A DNA stretch of 64,000 nt from Bradyrhizobium sp. U87765 SZCCT0048 (GCF_018131225.1 NZ_JAFCMM010000001.1:186001-250000); one strand, 5' to 3'; positions 17,250 to 25,461 are shown, counted from the first letter of the stretch. Made by a program: numbers and translations. The notes: generated from the letters alone by a model not told the origin.

Positions 17250-17588
17250 GACGTTCTCCTCGACGCAGGACCCGGTGGGGTCGAGCAGGCCGCTGGCTGC
17301 TGCGAATAGGCCGAGATTGAGGATGAGGCAACCGCCCGCGGACGGGATGGCGCCGTGGCTGGGCCATCGCGCGCCGTCGTCGGCAATATTCCACGTCGTC
17401 CCGGACCAGGCAGCCATGCCGCCATCGGCCGTGAGGGTTACCAACAGATACTGCCGGCGCGGCGCCAGATCATGGACGATCGGGCGGGGGACTGTCACGG
17501 CCCCGACACCACCCTCGTCACCGTCCAGGAGGCTTCGACCGGCCGTCCGGGATCAGTGCATCCAGATCCAGGGGCAGTGCGTCCAGCG
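17250..17588. other. Gap between liuC and the NDUFS4 homologue
   Basis: About 340 bp upstream of liuC. An open frame in phase with liuC spans it, but its translation has no recognisable domain and liuC has a good start of its own. The region probably holds the liuC-mvaB promoter. Its right end carries the CAGTGCGTCCAG repeat described separately. Confidence 0.5.
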
Positions 17589-17601
17589 TCAGTGCGTCCA
17601 G
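17554..17601. repeat. Three copies of CAGTGC(G/A)TCCAG overlapping a stop codon
   Basis: Copies at 17554-17565, 17575-17586 and 17590-17601 (one has A for G). The copy at 17590-17601 carries the last codons (Trp-Thr-His) and nearly all of the stop codon of the NDUFS4-like gene; the other two lie just beyond it. This looks like a short tandem duplication of the gene's 3' end. Confidence 0.7.
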
Positions 17602-17894
17602 GGCTCGCCGCGGCGGAAGGCAAAGTTGTCGGCATACGCGACAGTGCGATGAAGCGGCTCGCCCGGCTCCTGCACCTGATAGGGAATGCCTTCCCGCTCG
17701 CAATAGGCGACCGCGTCCTCACGGGTGTGGAAGCGCAGGGTGAGCTGCTGCTTCATGTCACCGGAACTGGTCCAGCCCATCAGCGGCTCGATGGTCCGCG
17801 GCTGCTCTGGCTCGAAATCGAGCTGCCATTCCCGGCTCTTGGCCTTGCCGGACTGCATGGCGTTCTTGGCGGGTTTGTAGATGCGGGCCGTCAT
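17589..17894 (-). CDS. NADH dehydrogenase ETC complex I subunit, NDUFS4 family
   Basis: A 101-residue protein homologous to the 18-kDa accessory subunit (NDUFS4/AQDQ) of complex I, which many alphaproteobacteria share with mitochondria. Features are the N-terminal TARIYKPAKNAMQSG, REWQLDFEPEQPRTIEPLMG, the core WTSSGDMKQQLTLRFHTRED and C-terminal YADNFAFRRGEPWTH. It acts at the peripheral arm of NADH:ubiquinone oxidoreductase. An in-frame start at 17912 would add six residues. It is monocistronic and distant from any nuo genes here, which is usual for this family. Confidence 0.92.
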   Translation of the reverse strand: MTARIYKPAKNAMQSGKAKSREWQLDFEPEQPRTIEPLMGWTSSGDMKQQLTLRFHTREDAVAYCEREGIPYQVQEPGEPLHRTVAYADNFAFRRGEPWTH

Positions 17895-18011
17895 GGACGA
17901 CAGAAGCTCCATCTCGTTGGATAGGTCCCCGCCGGCTGTGGCCGTCTGGCCATTGCCGGACCGGGCCGGTGGGTTTTATTGTACGATTCTACAGTTTAAC
18001 AGGGCTAATTT

Positions 18012-18030
18012 CGGTCAATATATTCGACCG
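18012..18030. promoter_or_regulatory. Inverted repeat upstream of opgC
   Basis: CGGTC-AATATATTC-GACCG, a 5-bp inverted repeat with an A/T-rich core, lies 74 bp before the opgC ATG in an A/T-rich stretch between divergent genes. It could be an operator or part of the promoter; no known consensus is matched. Confidence 0.3.
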
Positions 18031-18103
18031 CAAACTCGGTTACAATCTGCCTGTCAGGCCGGGATCCGACGCGATCCCTCCCTTCCCTCACAATGTGGTC
18101 ACC

Positions 18104-19270
18104 ATGGAAATCAGAGCCCACCTACCCGTCGCCGGCCGCGATCTCCGGCTCGATCTGTTCCGCGGGATCGCCAACTGGGCGATCTTTCTCGATCACATCC
18201 CCTACAACATCGTGAACTGGCTGACGACGCGCAATTACGGCTTCAGCGACGCCGCCGACCTGTTCGTGTTCATCTCCGGCTACACCGCGTCGTTCGTCTA
18301 TGCGCGGATGATGATCGAGCGTGGCTTCGTCGTCGGCGCGACACGGCTGATGAAGCGGGTCTGGCAGCTCTATGTAGCCCACGTCTTCCTGTTCGTGATC
18401 TACATCGTCACCATCGGCTATGTCGCGATCAAATTCCACGACCCGGACATCATCAACGAGTTCAACGTCGCAGGCCTCATCGACAACCCGATCGAGACGC
18501 TGACGCAGGGCCTGCTGCTGAAATTCAAGCCGGTCAACCTCGACGTGCTACCGCTCTACATCGTGCTGATGGGCGTGTTTCCGCCGGTGCTGTGGCTGAT
18601 GCTGCGCCATCCCGATCTCGTGATGTTCGCCTCGCTGATCCTGTATGCGGCGGCGCGCCAGTTCGGCTGGAATCTGCCGGCCTATCCGGTCGGCACCTGG
18701 TACTTCAATCCGTTCTGCTGGCAGTTGCTGTTCATGTTCGGCGCCTGGTTCGCGCTCGGCGGCGCGCTGGAGTCACGACCCATCATCCGCTCGCGATCAT
18801 TGCTGGTCGCAGGCATTGCCTACCTGATCTTCGCGCTGGTGATGACCATGGCGGGCCGCTTCGAGGCGTTCGGCAATCTGTTCCCGCGCTGGCTCTATGA
18901 AACCTTCAATCCCAACGACAAGACCAACCTCGCACCCTACCGCGTGCTGCACTTCGTCATCATTGCGTTCCTGGTGACGCGATTTTTCCCGAAGAACTGG
19001 CCGGGGCTGGAATGGAAGGTGTTCGCGCCGATGATCAAGTGCGGCCAGCAATCGCTGGAGGTGTTCTGCGTCGGCGTGTTCCTGTCGTTCGTCGGCCATT
19101 TCGTGCTGACGCTGAGCTCCGGCTCGGTGCTGGTTCAGGTCCTGGTCAGCGTGGTCGGCATCGCCCTGATGACCGCGGTCGCCTACTATCGCGCCTGGTC
19201 GAAGCGCCAGGACAAGCCGCCGCCGCGGCCGAAGCCCGCGCCGGCTCCTGAGGCAAGCGCCGCCGCCTGA
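18104..19270 (+). CDS. opgC: OpgC-like membrane acyltransferase
   Basis: Inner-membrane protein of the OpgC family, which transfers succinyl (or other acyl) groups to osmoregulated periplasmic glucans. The 388-residue product opens with the family signature RDLRLDLFRGIANWAIFLDH, then YGFSDAADLFVFISGYTASF, and has about ten hydrophobic helices ending near residue 365, with a Pro/Lys/Ala-rich cytoplasmic tail. A longer frame from 17969 adds 45 non-conserved residues, so the ATG at 18104 is used. The glucan backbone genes are not in the window. A strong hairpin terminator follows. Confidence 0.9.
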   Translation: MEIRAHLPVAGRDLRLDLFRGIANWAIFLDHIPYNIVNWLTTRNYGFSDAADLFVFISGYTASFVYARMMIERGFVVGATRLMKRVWQLYVAHVFLFVIYIVTIGYVAIKFHDPDIINEFNVAGLIDNPIETLTQGLLLKFKPVNLDVLPLYIVLMGVFPPVLWLMLRHPDLVMFASLILYAAARQFGWNLPAYPVGTWYFNPFCWQLLFMFGAWFALGGALESRPIIRSRSLLVAGIAYLIFALVMTMAGRFEAFGNLFPRWLYETFNPNDKTNLAPYRVLHFVIIAFLVTRFFPKNWPGLEWKVFAPMIKCGQQSLEVFCVGVFLSFVGHFVLTLSSGSVLVQVLVSVVGIALMTAVAYYRAWSKRQDKPPPRPKPAPAPEASAAA

Positions 19271-19296
19271 CCGTCGCCGCCCTTTTCGCAAACACG

Positions 19297-19328
19297 ACAC
19301 CCGCCGGAGCAATCCGGCGGGTGTTTTG
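19297..19328 (+). terminator. Rho-independent terminator after opgC
   Basis: An 11-bp perfect stem, ACACCCGCCGG / CCGGCGGGTGT, with a 6-base loop (AGCAAT), followed by TTT. It lies 27 bp after the opgC stop and before the end of the convergent gene, so it may work in both directions. Confidence 0.85.
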
Positions 19329-19346
19329 CTGTCCAGAGCCTTCGCG

Positions 19347-20009
19347 TCAGACGTCGAGCACGGCAATGATGCGCAGCGTGGTACGGTCGACGATGATCAC
19401 CTGATCGTTCGCCACGAAATAGCGATAGCCGCGCCACTCCGGATGGATGTCTACGATCACCGGCGGCACCTCGACCACGCGCACGGTGTTCGGCACCACG
19501 GTGCCGACATTGAGCGAGAAGTTGACGTTGGTCACTTTTGGGCCGGTTGCGATCACCTTCTCGCGGATCTGGGTGCGTTGCTCCGTCGTCATCCTGGTTT
19601 CCGACGATGGCGCCGCACCGACCGTGGTCTTCGCGCGGGTGTCCGACTGCGCGCTGGCGCCGCTCCTGTCGCTGGCACCGGGTTTCGTAGCGTTATCGCC
19701 GGTGCGCTGCGCGCCGTGGTCGGGCGTCGCCTTCTCCGAACTCATGCGACCGCCGGCCTTGCTGGCGGACGGCGTCTGGGCGTTGCGCTCGTCGGTCCTG
19801 GTGCCGGCGGGGGGCGTCTGCGCCTGCTTGTCGGCCTTCGGCTGAGCCGGGGTGTGCTCGGCTGCGCCGCCCGCAGGAGCGCTACGCTCCATGGCGCCCG
19901 ACGGGACGCCGCCACTGGCGGCCGGCGCCTTGGTGTCCTGCGCCGAAGCCACGGCGCAGCCCAGGGCGAGCGCCGCTGCAGCAACAGTCGATAGCAAAGT
20001 CGTTTTCAT
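19347..20009 (-). CDS. DUF1236 domain-containing secreted protein
   Basis: A 220-residue exported protein of unknown function. The signal peptide MKTTLLSTVAAAALALGCAV ends near ASAQ. A low-complexity Ala/Ser/Gly/Lys/Thr-rich linker follows to about residue 135, with Thr-Gln/Arg-rich TTEQRTQIREKVI and then the C-terminal DUF1236 domain (NFSLNVGTVVPNTVRVVEVP, HPEWRGYRYFVANDQVIIVD). This domain is almost confined to Rhizobiales, particularly Bradyrhizobiaceae. A start 18 codons upstream is possible but would bury the signal peptide. It is convergent with opgC. Confidence 0.88.
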   Translation of the reverse strand: MKTTLLSTVAAAALALGCAVASAQDTKAPAASGGVPSGAMERSAPAGGAAEHTPAQPKADKQAQTPPAGTRTDERNAQTPSASKAGGRMSSEKATPDHGAQRTGDNATKPGASDRSGASAQSDTRAKTTVGAAPSSETRMTTEQRTQIREKVIATGPKVTNVNFSLNVGTVVPNTVRVVEVPPVIVDIHPEWRGYRYFVANDQVIIVDRTTLRIIAVLDV

Positions 20010-20225
20010 GTGTCGTTCCTCCACTCGCATCGAACCCCGCGGACCGAGAACCCGGCGCGGCATGGCGCGTTCCCGGAACCAAACCGGAAAGATTGGTCGA
20101 CGAAGGAGGAACGAAGGCGAACCGCGTTACTCGCCATGACGGCGCAGCGTCGCAGTCCGGCTCATGGCAGGATCGAGACCGGCGACATCGCGATCTGCGG
20201 CATGCAGAACAGATCATGAAAGGAA

Positions 20226-20302
20226 TGGTCGGGGCAGCAGGATTCGAACCTGCGACCCTCTGCTCCCAAAGCAGATGCGCTACCGGACTGCGCTATGCCC
20301 CG
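20226..20302 (-). tRNA. tRNA-Pro (anticodon TGG)
   Basis: The reverse strand folds as a full cloverleaf: acceptor CGGGGCA / TGCCCCG with discriminator A and encoded CCA, D-arm GCGCAGTCCGGTAGCGC, anticodon stem TCTGC/GCAGA around loop TTTGGGA (anticodon TGG), and T-arm with GGTTCGAATCC. 77 nt including CCA. Confidence 0.97.
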
Positions 20303-20420
20303 ACGGTCGCTCGGGCCGCTGACGCGGCCGGGCGCGTTCGCTACGAACGGGCCCTGCGGCTGCTTTCGATACACGCTTCGTCGGGCAGCGGCAAGACAAG
20401 CCGCCGCGAGGATGGTGCCG

Positions 20421-20924
20421 TCAGCGGCCGCCGAACAACGGGTGCGCGACCTTGTCGCCGGGCCGGATTTTGAGCTTTTTTGCCGTTCCCGCAATGACTT
20501 CCAGCACGCCGCGGACAGGGCCGCTTGACGAAATGATTTTCTCGGACTGAACCTGGGTGTTCTCGGCGATGCGCAGGATGCGGCCGTCGGACTGGATGAA
20601 GATCATATCGAGCGGGATCAGGGTGTTCTTCATCCACATCGACACCGGCTGCTCGGGGTTGAAGTCGAACAACATACCCTGACCATCCGGCAGCGATTGG
20701 CGGAACATCAGGCCGCGGGCGCGCTCTTCATCGGTACGCATCACCTCGACGGAAAACACCTGAACGCCGCTCTGCGTCACGATCTCCAGATTTTCGCGAT
20801 CGGCTGCAGCGACCGGTCGCCAGGCAAGGGCACCGCCGCATAGAACCACCAGCGCCACCAGCCATGCCTGGGTGCGACGGCGGCCGGGCGCCGCGCCGAA
20901 AAACGAACGAAGATCGAATGTCAT
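20421..20924 (-). CDS. DUF192 family exported protein
   Basis: A 167-residue protein with an N-terminal membrane/signal segment (WLVALVVLCGGALAW) and a DUF192 domain: VEVMRTDEERARGLMFRQSL, MLFDFNPEQPVSMWMKNTLI, PLDMIFIQSDGRI and GVLEVIAGTAKKLKIRPGDK. DUF192 proteins are small beta-rich domains of unknown function, common in alphaproteobacteria and archaea, likely periplasmic here. The ATG at 20924 is chosen; an in-frame TTG at 20933 is the alternative. In many rhizobia it sits next to a cold-shock gene, and the next upstream gene here is also a cold-shock-domain protein on the same strand, about 310 bp away. Confidence 0.9.
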   Translation of the reverse strand: MTFDLRSFFGAAPGRRRTQAWLVALVVLCGGALAWRPVAAADRENLEIVTQSGVQVFSVEVMRTDEERARGLMFRQSLPDGQGMLFDFNPEQPVSMWMKNTLIPLDMIFIQSDGRILRIAENTQVQSEKIISSSGPVRGVLEVIAGTAKKLKIRPGDKVAHPLFGGR

Positions 20925-21236
20925 GATGGCCAAACCTCGGGACTGATCCGGTACGGGTCCGCGTCAGACCGACGCAGCAGAACACCATCCCTGCTCTAGC
21001 GCGGCCAGCGCAGCAGGTGAATACCGATCGTGCAGATCACGCCCGCACAATAGCTTGATGCGCTTCGGGCCTGATGAGTTCAGGGTTGGACGACTCCAGG
21101 ACGTGAGACTTCAGGACGTAATGAGCCTTGCGGTCGCTCGGGGCGGGCGAACGTCACCCCGTCGTCCGCCCTCGCCGGCTCAGATTGGTCAAGGCCGGCC
21201 GGTCGTCATGGCCCGGCATCAAATCCAAATGTCCGC
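20925..21236. other. Gap between cold-shock gene and DUF192 gene
   Basis: About 310 bp. No credible gene is seen. It contains loosely repeated CAGGACGTNA(G/A)-like words around 21100-21120 and probably the DUF192 promoter. Confidence 0.4.
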
Positions 21237-21932
21237 TTAGTGCGAGGACAGTCCAGGCGACCCGGCCTCGGGCTGGATCTCAGCAGCCATCATGCCCTTC
21301 GAACCAGGTCCATAGCGAACCAGAACATACTGTCCGGGGCGCAATTCGGTCATGCCGTAACGACGCAGCGTTTCCATGTGCACGAAGATGTCGGGCGTGC
21401 CCTCGCCACAGGTGAGGAAGCCGAAGCCGCGCAGGCGATTGAACCACTTGACCTGCGCGCGCTCGAGACCGCTGGTCGGCGTCACGCTCGCATGGGTGCG
21501 GGGCGGCGGCAGCTGCGCCGGATGGATGGCGGTGGACTCGTCCATCGACACCACGCGGAATGCCTGCAATCCCTTCGAGCGCTGCAGACATTCGACGACA
21601 ATGCGCGCGCCTTCATACGCCGTCTGAAAGCCATCGCGGCGCAGGACGGTGACATGGAGCAGCACGTCGGCCCAGCCATTGTCGGGCACGATGAAGCCAT
21701 AGCCCTTGGAGGCATCGAACCACTTGATGGCGCCGGTGATCTCGACAAGGTTTGCTGCCACGCCCTCGGCGGCGCCGAGAAATGGATCGGCGGCAGCGCC
21801 ACGATCGCGGCTGGCAAACTCGGGAGCGCCAAGCCCCCGCGAGTCCAACCCTCGAGAGTCAAGGCCGCGTGATCCCGGCCCGCCTGACGCCGGCCCTCCC
21901 GGCCTCTTGGACTCAAAACCGTCCGACCCCAT
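21237..21932 (-). CDS. Protein with two cold-shock domains
   Basis: A 231-residue RNA/DNA-binding protein with two cold-shock (OB-fold) domains. The first, at about residues 65-130, has GAIKWFDASKGYGFIVPDNG (RNP1-like KGYGFI) and DVLLHVTVLRRDG. The second, at about 157-220, has AQVKWFNRLRGFGFLTCGEG and DIFVHMETLRRYG. The N-terminal 60 residues are Gly/Arg/Ser/Pro-rich with tandem RGLDS repeats and are probably disordered, and a Pro-rich linker joins the two domains. Single-domain CspA proteins are about 70 residues; this two-domain form is typical of Rhizobiales. The start is uncertain (ATG 21932 or GTG 21947). It probably acts as an RNA chaperone under cold or stationary-phase stress. Confidence 0.9.
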   Translation of the reverse strand: MGSDGFESKRPGGPASGGPGSRGLDSRGLDSRGLGAPEFASRDRGAAADPFLGAAEGVAANLVEITGAIKWFDASKGYGFIVPDNGWADVLLHVTVLRRDGFQTAYEGARIVVECLQRSKGLQAFRVVSMDESTAIHPAQLPPPRTHASVTPTSGLERAQVKWFNRLRGFGFLTCGEGTPDIFVHMETLRRYGMTELRPGQYVLVRYGPGSKGMMAAEIQPEAGSPGLSSH

Positions 21933-22101
21933 CTCCCCGGACCTCACACCAGCAAACGCGGTCAGCCTCCGCGCTCCAAACGACGTCTGCGATGTCTCCT
22001 CCTCCGGCGACCTGCGCGAACGATCACGCGAACAAGGTCTGCGAATGAAGACACCGCACTCACGCCACCGTTAACTTCACCGAAACCGACTGTGGCGTGC
22101 G

Positions 22102-22117
22102 CGAATCTCGTGATTCG
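22102..22117. promoter_or_regulatory. Palindrome CGAATC-TCGT-GATTCG
   Basis: A 6-bp inverted repeat between the sirtuin and cold-shock genes, 170 bp upstream of the latter. Each arm contains a GANTC site, the target of the cell-cycle methylase CcrM in alphaproteobacteria, so methylation-sensitive control is possible. No regulator is assigned. Confidence 0.3.
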
Positions 22118-22209
22118 ACGATAACACTCCTCGTCGACGCGCAAAGACAAAAAACTATGGCTTGAGGAGCTATGAACAGGCTTGCGCGTTTGCGAATCAA
22201 TGCAGCAGA

Positions 22210-22971
22210 TCAATTGCTCACAAACGGCGCCAGCGTCTCGCCGATGTCATGTCTGATGACGAGATCGGCAAGATCGTCCTGATCGGTCGGCTCGTTGTTG
22301 ATAATGATGAGCCGGGCTCCGGAGTTCCGCGCCATCACCGGAAATCCTGCCGCGGGCCACACCACGAGCGACGAGCCGATGGCAAGGAACAGATCGCAGT
22401 CGCGCGCGAGTTCAGCGGCGCGGCGCATCTCGTCTTCCGGCATCGCCTGACCGAACGAGACAGTTGCAGTCTTCACAGGCTGATCGCAGGCGGTGCAATC
22501 GGGCGCGTGCCCGTCGCGATCGAAACGGTCCTTGACCCAATCCAGTTCGTAGCGTTGGCCACAGCCGATGCAGCGCGCATAGGTGGTGTTGCCGTGCAGT
22601 TCGATGACGCGTTCGGCGGCAACGCCTGAGGCCTGATGCAGATTGTCGATGTTCTGGGTGATCACCGCCGGAACCTTGCCGGCGCGATAGAGCGATGCGA
22701 GCGCGCGGTGACCGCGTCCCGGCCGCGCAGCGGCGAAGGTCTCCTCCATCGCGAAGCGTCGCCGCCAGGCTTCGTCGCGCGCCTCCTGGCTGCCAACGAA
22801 CACATCGAACGGGATCGGCTGGTTGCGCGTCCACAGGCCGCCGGGCGAACGAAAGTCCGGAATGCCGCACTCGGTCGAGATGCCGGCGCCGGTGAACGGC
22901 ACGATGATCGAGGCTTCGGCAATCATGTCGCCGAGTTGCTGGATGCCGCTGGCGAGACTGCTGGCAATCAT
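22210..22971 (-). CDS. cobB: Sir2-family NAD-dependent protein deacylase
   Basis: Removes acetyl (and possibly other acyl) groups from lysines of proteins using NAD+, giving O-acyl-ADP-ribose and nicotinamide. The 253-residue product has VPFTGAGISTECGIPDFRSP (NAD binding), TQNIDNLHQASG, the catalytic His in IELHGNTTYARC, zinc ligands C-I-G-C and C-T-A-C, the FGQAMP loop and GSSLVVWPAAGFP. The usual bacterial Tyr/Arg pair that defines desuccinylases is not clearly seen, so a deacetylase role is more likely. The ATG at 22971 has a GGAGATG ribosome site. No operon partner. Confidence 0.92.
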   Translation of the reverse strand: MIASSLASGIQQLGDMIAEASIIVPFTGAGISTECGIPDFRSPGGLWTRNQPIPFDVFVGSQEARDEAWRRRFAMEETFAAARPGRGHRALASLYRAGKVPAVITQNIDNLHQASGVAAERVIELHGNTTYARCIGCGQRYELDWVKDRFDRDGHAPDCTACDQPVKTATVSFGQAMPEDEMRRAAELARDCDLFLAIGSSLVVWPAAGFPVMARNSGARLIIINNEPTDQDDLADLVIRHDIGETLAPFVSN

Positions 22972-23165
22972 TCGACATCTCCGTGCGCTGAGGCTGCCAA
23001 CAACAGTGCCGCAGTCGGGCCGTTTTTCAAGGCCGGCAAGTTCAGGGATGGCAGCTTCAAGACGGCAAGTCTCGGCGGCGGATACCGAGCGCGCACAGGC
23101 AACGCGCAGGCAAAAAAGGGGCCGGAGCCCCCTTCATGATCGCGTGATCGTTTCGCGGCCCAGCT

Positions 23166-23441
23166 TCAGGCCGCCTGCGGCACCGGGTCGTCATCGACGC
23201 TGCGCAGCGTCTCGTCCTTCTTCATCCGCGCCGTCGGTGCCGCGGCCTTCTTCGCCGGCTTGCCGTATTGCGACAATCGCTCGAGCTCCGCCTCGAGTTC
23301 GGCCTGGCGGGTCGCCACCTTCTCCGCGAGCTTGTCGATGGCGAGGTCGCGCAGCGTTGCGAGTTCTTCGATGCTCAGGCTGTCCAAATCGAATGTCTTG
23401 TCCGTTTTCACCAGTGCGGCCTCCGTTGCTGAATTGGACAT
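23166..23441 (-). CDS. Small coiled-coil protein resembling the N-terminus of H-NS-family proteins
   Basis: A 91-residue protein with a predicted coiled coil at residues 18-58 (LSIEELATLRDLAIDKLAEK then VATRQAELEAELERLSQYG) and a Lys/Ala/Pro tail. The coiled coil resembles the oligomerisation part of rhizobial H-NS-type histones, but the DNA-binding AT-hook-like motif (TWSGRGRxPxW) is missing. It could be an H-NS antagonist, a truncated paralogue or an unrelated coiled-coil protein. The start at 23441 is chosen because the protein similarity begins there; the longer frame to 23663 is Arg-rich and unlikely. Confidence 0.6.
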   Translation of the reverse strand: MSNSATEAALVKTDKTFDLDSLSIEELATLRDLAIDKLAEKVATRQAELEAELERLSQYGKPAKKAAAPTARMKKDETLRSVDDDPVPQAA

Positions 23442-23643
23442 ATCGTGAACATTCGAGTCTGGCAAGGGGCTGGCTGTTGATCGGCGATCGGCTTGGGTAG
23501 CGCTCCTGCGACGCCGGGGATCGTCACGACGGCTCGCGCGACCGGGCCGCGGGTCACCTGCCCTTCGCCATGTTTTGCTGCTATGGACGTCGCGCGGCCA
23601 CCTGGCCGGATGGAATTCGATTGTTCGCAAAAGGACAAGAAAC

Positions 23644-24096
23644 ATGCGTTTCCTGCACACCATGCTGCGCGTTCACAAGCTCGACGTCGCGCTCAAGTTC
23701 TATGTCGATGCGCTTGGCCTCAAGGAGGTTCGTCGTATCGAGAACGACAAGGGCCGGTTCACGCTGGTGTTCCTGGGCGCGCCGGAGGACGACGCCATCA
23801 TCGCGCAGTCGCCGCCGACGCGTGGCGCACCGCTCGTCGAACTCACCTACAACTGGGACGAGGAGAAGTACGGCGAGGATCGCTTCTTCGGCCACCTCGC
23901 CTACGAGGTCGACGACATCTACGCCACCTGCGAACGCCTGATGAAGCTCGGCATCACCATCAACCGGCCGCCGCGCGACGGCAACATGGCGTTTGTCCGC
24001 TCGCCTGACCTGCACTCGATCGAGCTGCTGCAGAAGGGTGATCCCAAACCGGCGCAGGAGCCGTGGTCCTCGATGCCGAACGTCGGCCACTGGTAG
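23644..24096 (+). CDS. gloA: Lactoylglutathione lyase (glyoxalase I)
   Basis: Isomerises the methylglyoxal-glutathione hemithioacetal to S-lactoylglutathione in the cytoplasm. The 150-residue vicinal-oxygen-chelate protein has the metal ligands in conserved positions: His5 (MRFLHTMLRV), Glu66 (LVELTYNWD), His84 (FGHLAYEVDDIY) and Glu127 (HSIELLQK). Two beta-alpha-beta-beta-beta modules are evident. The ATG at 23644 gives the canonical MRFLHTML start; an in-frame extension from 23575 is rejected. It is transcribed divergently from the coiled-coil gene. Confidence 0.95.
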   Translation: MRFLHTMLRVHKLDVALKFYVDALGLKEVRRIENDKGRFTLVFLGAPEDDAIIAQSPPTRGAPLVELTYNWDEEKYGEDRFFGHLAYEVDDIYATCERLMKLGITINRPPRDGNMAFVRSPDLHSIELLQKGDPKPAQEPWSSMPNVGHW

Positions 24097-24230
24097 GCGC
24101 GGCGCCGCCTCGGCACTGCGATCGGATGATCGTCGTCCTTCCAGGCCGCCATTCGAGCCGCGTCCGCGCGGAACGTTCTCCCTGTCGTCGGGTTGTCACG
24201 CCAGTCAAGGCCAGCGATGGAGGTGAGGAT

Positions 24231-24311
24231 ATGGCCCGCGGACTTTTGCTATGGCTGCTGGGGGTACCGATTCCGGTGATCATTCTGCTGTGGCTGTTCT
24301 TCGGCCGCTGA
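24231..24311 (+). CDS. 26-residue single-pass membrane peptide
   Basis: A short gene with a strong ribosome site (GGAGGTGAGG, about 2-6 bp before the ATG) encoding a peptide that starts MARGLLLWLLG, has a PIPVIILLWLFF hydrophobic core and ends FGR. It is a typical alphaproteobacterial micro-membrane protein. A hairpin terminator follows the stop directly, which supports expression as a gene or as the end of the gloA transcript. Function unknown. Confidence 0.6.
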   Translation: MARGLLLWLLGVPIPVIILLWLFFGR

Positions 24312-24319
24312 GACACAAG

Positions 24320-24345
24320 CGGGAGCTTCGGTCGCGAAGCTCCCG
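24320..24345 (+). terminator. Hairpin terminator after the gloA/small-peptide unit
   Basis: An 11-bp perfect stem CGGGAGCTTCG / CGAAGCTCCCG with loop GTCG, followed by TGGTCCTTTC. It lies 9 bp after the small peptide's stop. Confidence 0.75.
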
Positions 24346-24438
24346 TGGTCCTTTCGGATGATGATCCCTCGTCGGACGGCGCGACAATCGGAATGAGCGA
24401 CGCATCGGCGTGCCAAGAAATCACCCTTCCCTGAAACG

Positions 24439-25251
24439 CTAGCCGTCGATGAAGCGCGGCGCACGCTTCTCGATGTTGGCGCGCACGGCCTCCGTCTGGT
24501 TGGGAAAGCCCATCAGCTTCATCTGCTCGACTGATTCCGCCAGCAGCGCCGGCGCCGGATCGATGCTCAGCTTGTTGAGCAGGCGCTTGGCGGCGCGGAT
24601 TGCATCCGGGCTCTTGCCGGCGATGTCACGGGCGACCTCGAGCGCCGCGGCGCGCGGATCGTCGCAGATGCGTGTCGCAAGGCCATAGCTCAACGCTTCT
24701 GCTGCCGAGAAGATCCGCCCGGTGTAGGTGAGATCGCGCAGGATGTCGTCCCGCACGAGGCTTGCAAGGATCGGCGTGCCGGCCATGTCGGGAATGAGCC
24801 CCCACTTGATCTCCATGATCGACATCCGCGCATCCTGCGACAGAAAGCGCATGTCGGCGCCGAGCGCGAGCTGGAATCCCCCGCCGAACGCGACACCATG
24901 CACGGCCGCGATCACCGGCACCGGCAATTGACGCCAGCCCCACACCGCCTGCTGCGGCGCATTGGCAATGCCATGGGTGCGCGTCGACAGATCGCGCGTC
25001 GCACCGCCGGCGATCCCATTGCCGCCGTGCTCCTTCATCGCGGCGAAGCGTCCCATGTCGAGGCCGGCGCAGAATGCCCGGCCCTCGCCGGACAGCACGA
25101 CGGCGCGCAGGCCCTTCTCGGCCTGCAGCCGCGCGGTTGTCGCGACCAGCGCCTCGAACATCTCGGCGTCGAGCGCATTCATCTTGTCGGCGCGCACGAG
25201 GCGCACATCGGCCACGCCGTCCGACATCGTCACCGCAATGCGCTCACTCAT
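24439..25251 (-). CDS. Enoyl-CoA hydratase/isomerase family protein
   Basis: A 270-residue crotonase-family enzyme acting on acyl-CoA thioesters. Oxyanion-hole segments are CAGLDMGRFA and GVAFGGGFQLALGADMRF, and the trimerisation and C-terminal helix region matches the family. At the usual catalytic positions it has SIMEIKWGLIPDMAGT, so Glu of MEIKWGLIPD is a candidate general base. It resembles the enoyl-CoA hydratases of rhizobial fatty-acid or aromatic degradation that carry an insertion (GGNGIAGGATRDLSTRTHG) after the first oxyanion motif. No operon partner is nearby, so the substrate is undetermined. Confidence 0.88.
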   Translation of the reverse strand: MSERIAVTMSDGVADVRLVRADKMNALDAEMFEALVATTARLQAEKGLRAVVLSGEGRAFCAGLDMGRFAAMKEHGGNGIAGGATRDLSTRTHGIANAPQQAVWGWRQLPVPVIAAVHGVAFGGGFQLALGADMRFLSQDARMSIMEIKWGLIPDMAGTPILASLVRDDILRDLTYTGRIFSAAEALSYGLATRICDDPRAAALEVARDIAGKSPDAIRAAKRLLNKLSIDPAPALLAESVEQMKLMGFPNQTEAVRANIEKRAPRFIDG

Positions 25252-25461
25252 GGGTCCGTCTCTCCTGATGGTGTTGTTCGTGTGTCACGGCGGTCGTCCG
25301 GTTCCGGCCGCACCGGCAGGTTAAGGTAAACGTCAGGACGCAACAACGTGATCGCTGGCGGCCTTGCCCGACGCGAAACTTGCGCTCAGGCTTCGGCGCT
25401 GGCACCAGGGCGCGTCTTGCGTTCAGTGGTCATGCCGGTATCAGCGTGCGTGAGGAAAGCC

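Noticed and set aside
16461..17498. N-terminal extension of the enoyl-CoA hydratase to 17498
   Set aside because: The added 83 residues match no family, and a good ribosome site precedes the ATG at 17249.
20162..20494. Reverse frame of 110 codons over the tRNA-Pro gene
   Set aside because: It reads through the tRNA; the SGSASALGAEGRRFES peptide is the usual artefact of translated tRNA genes.
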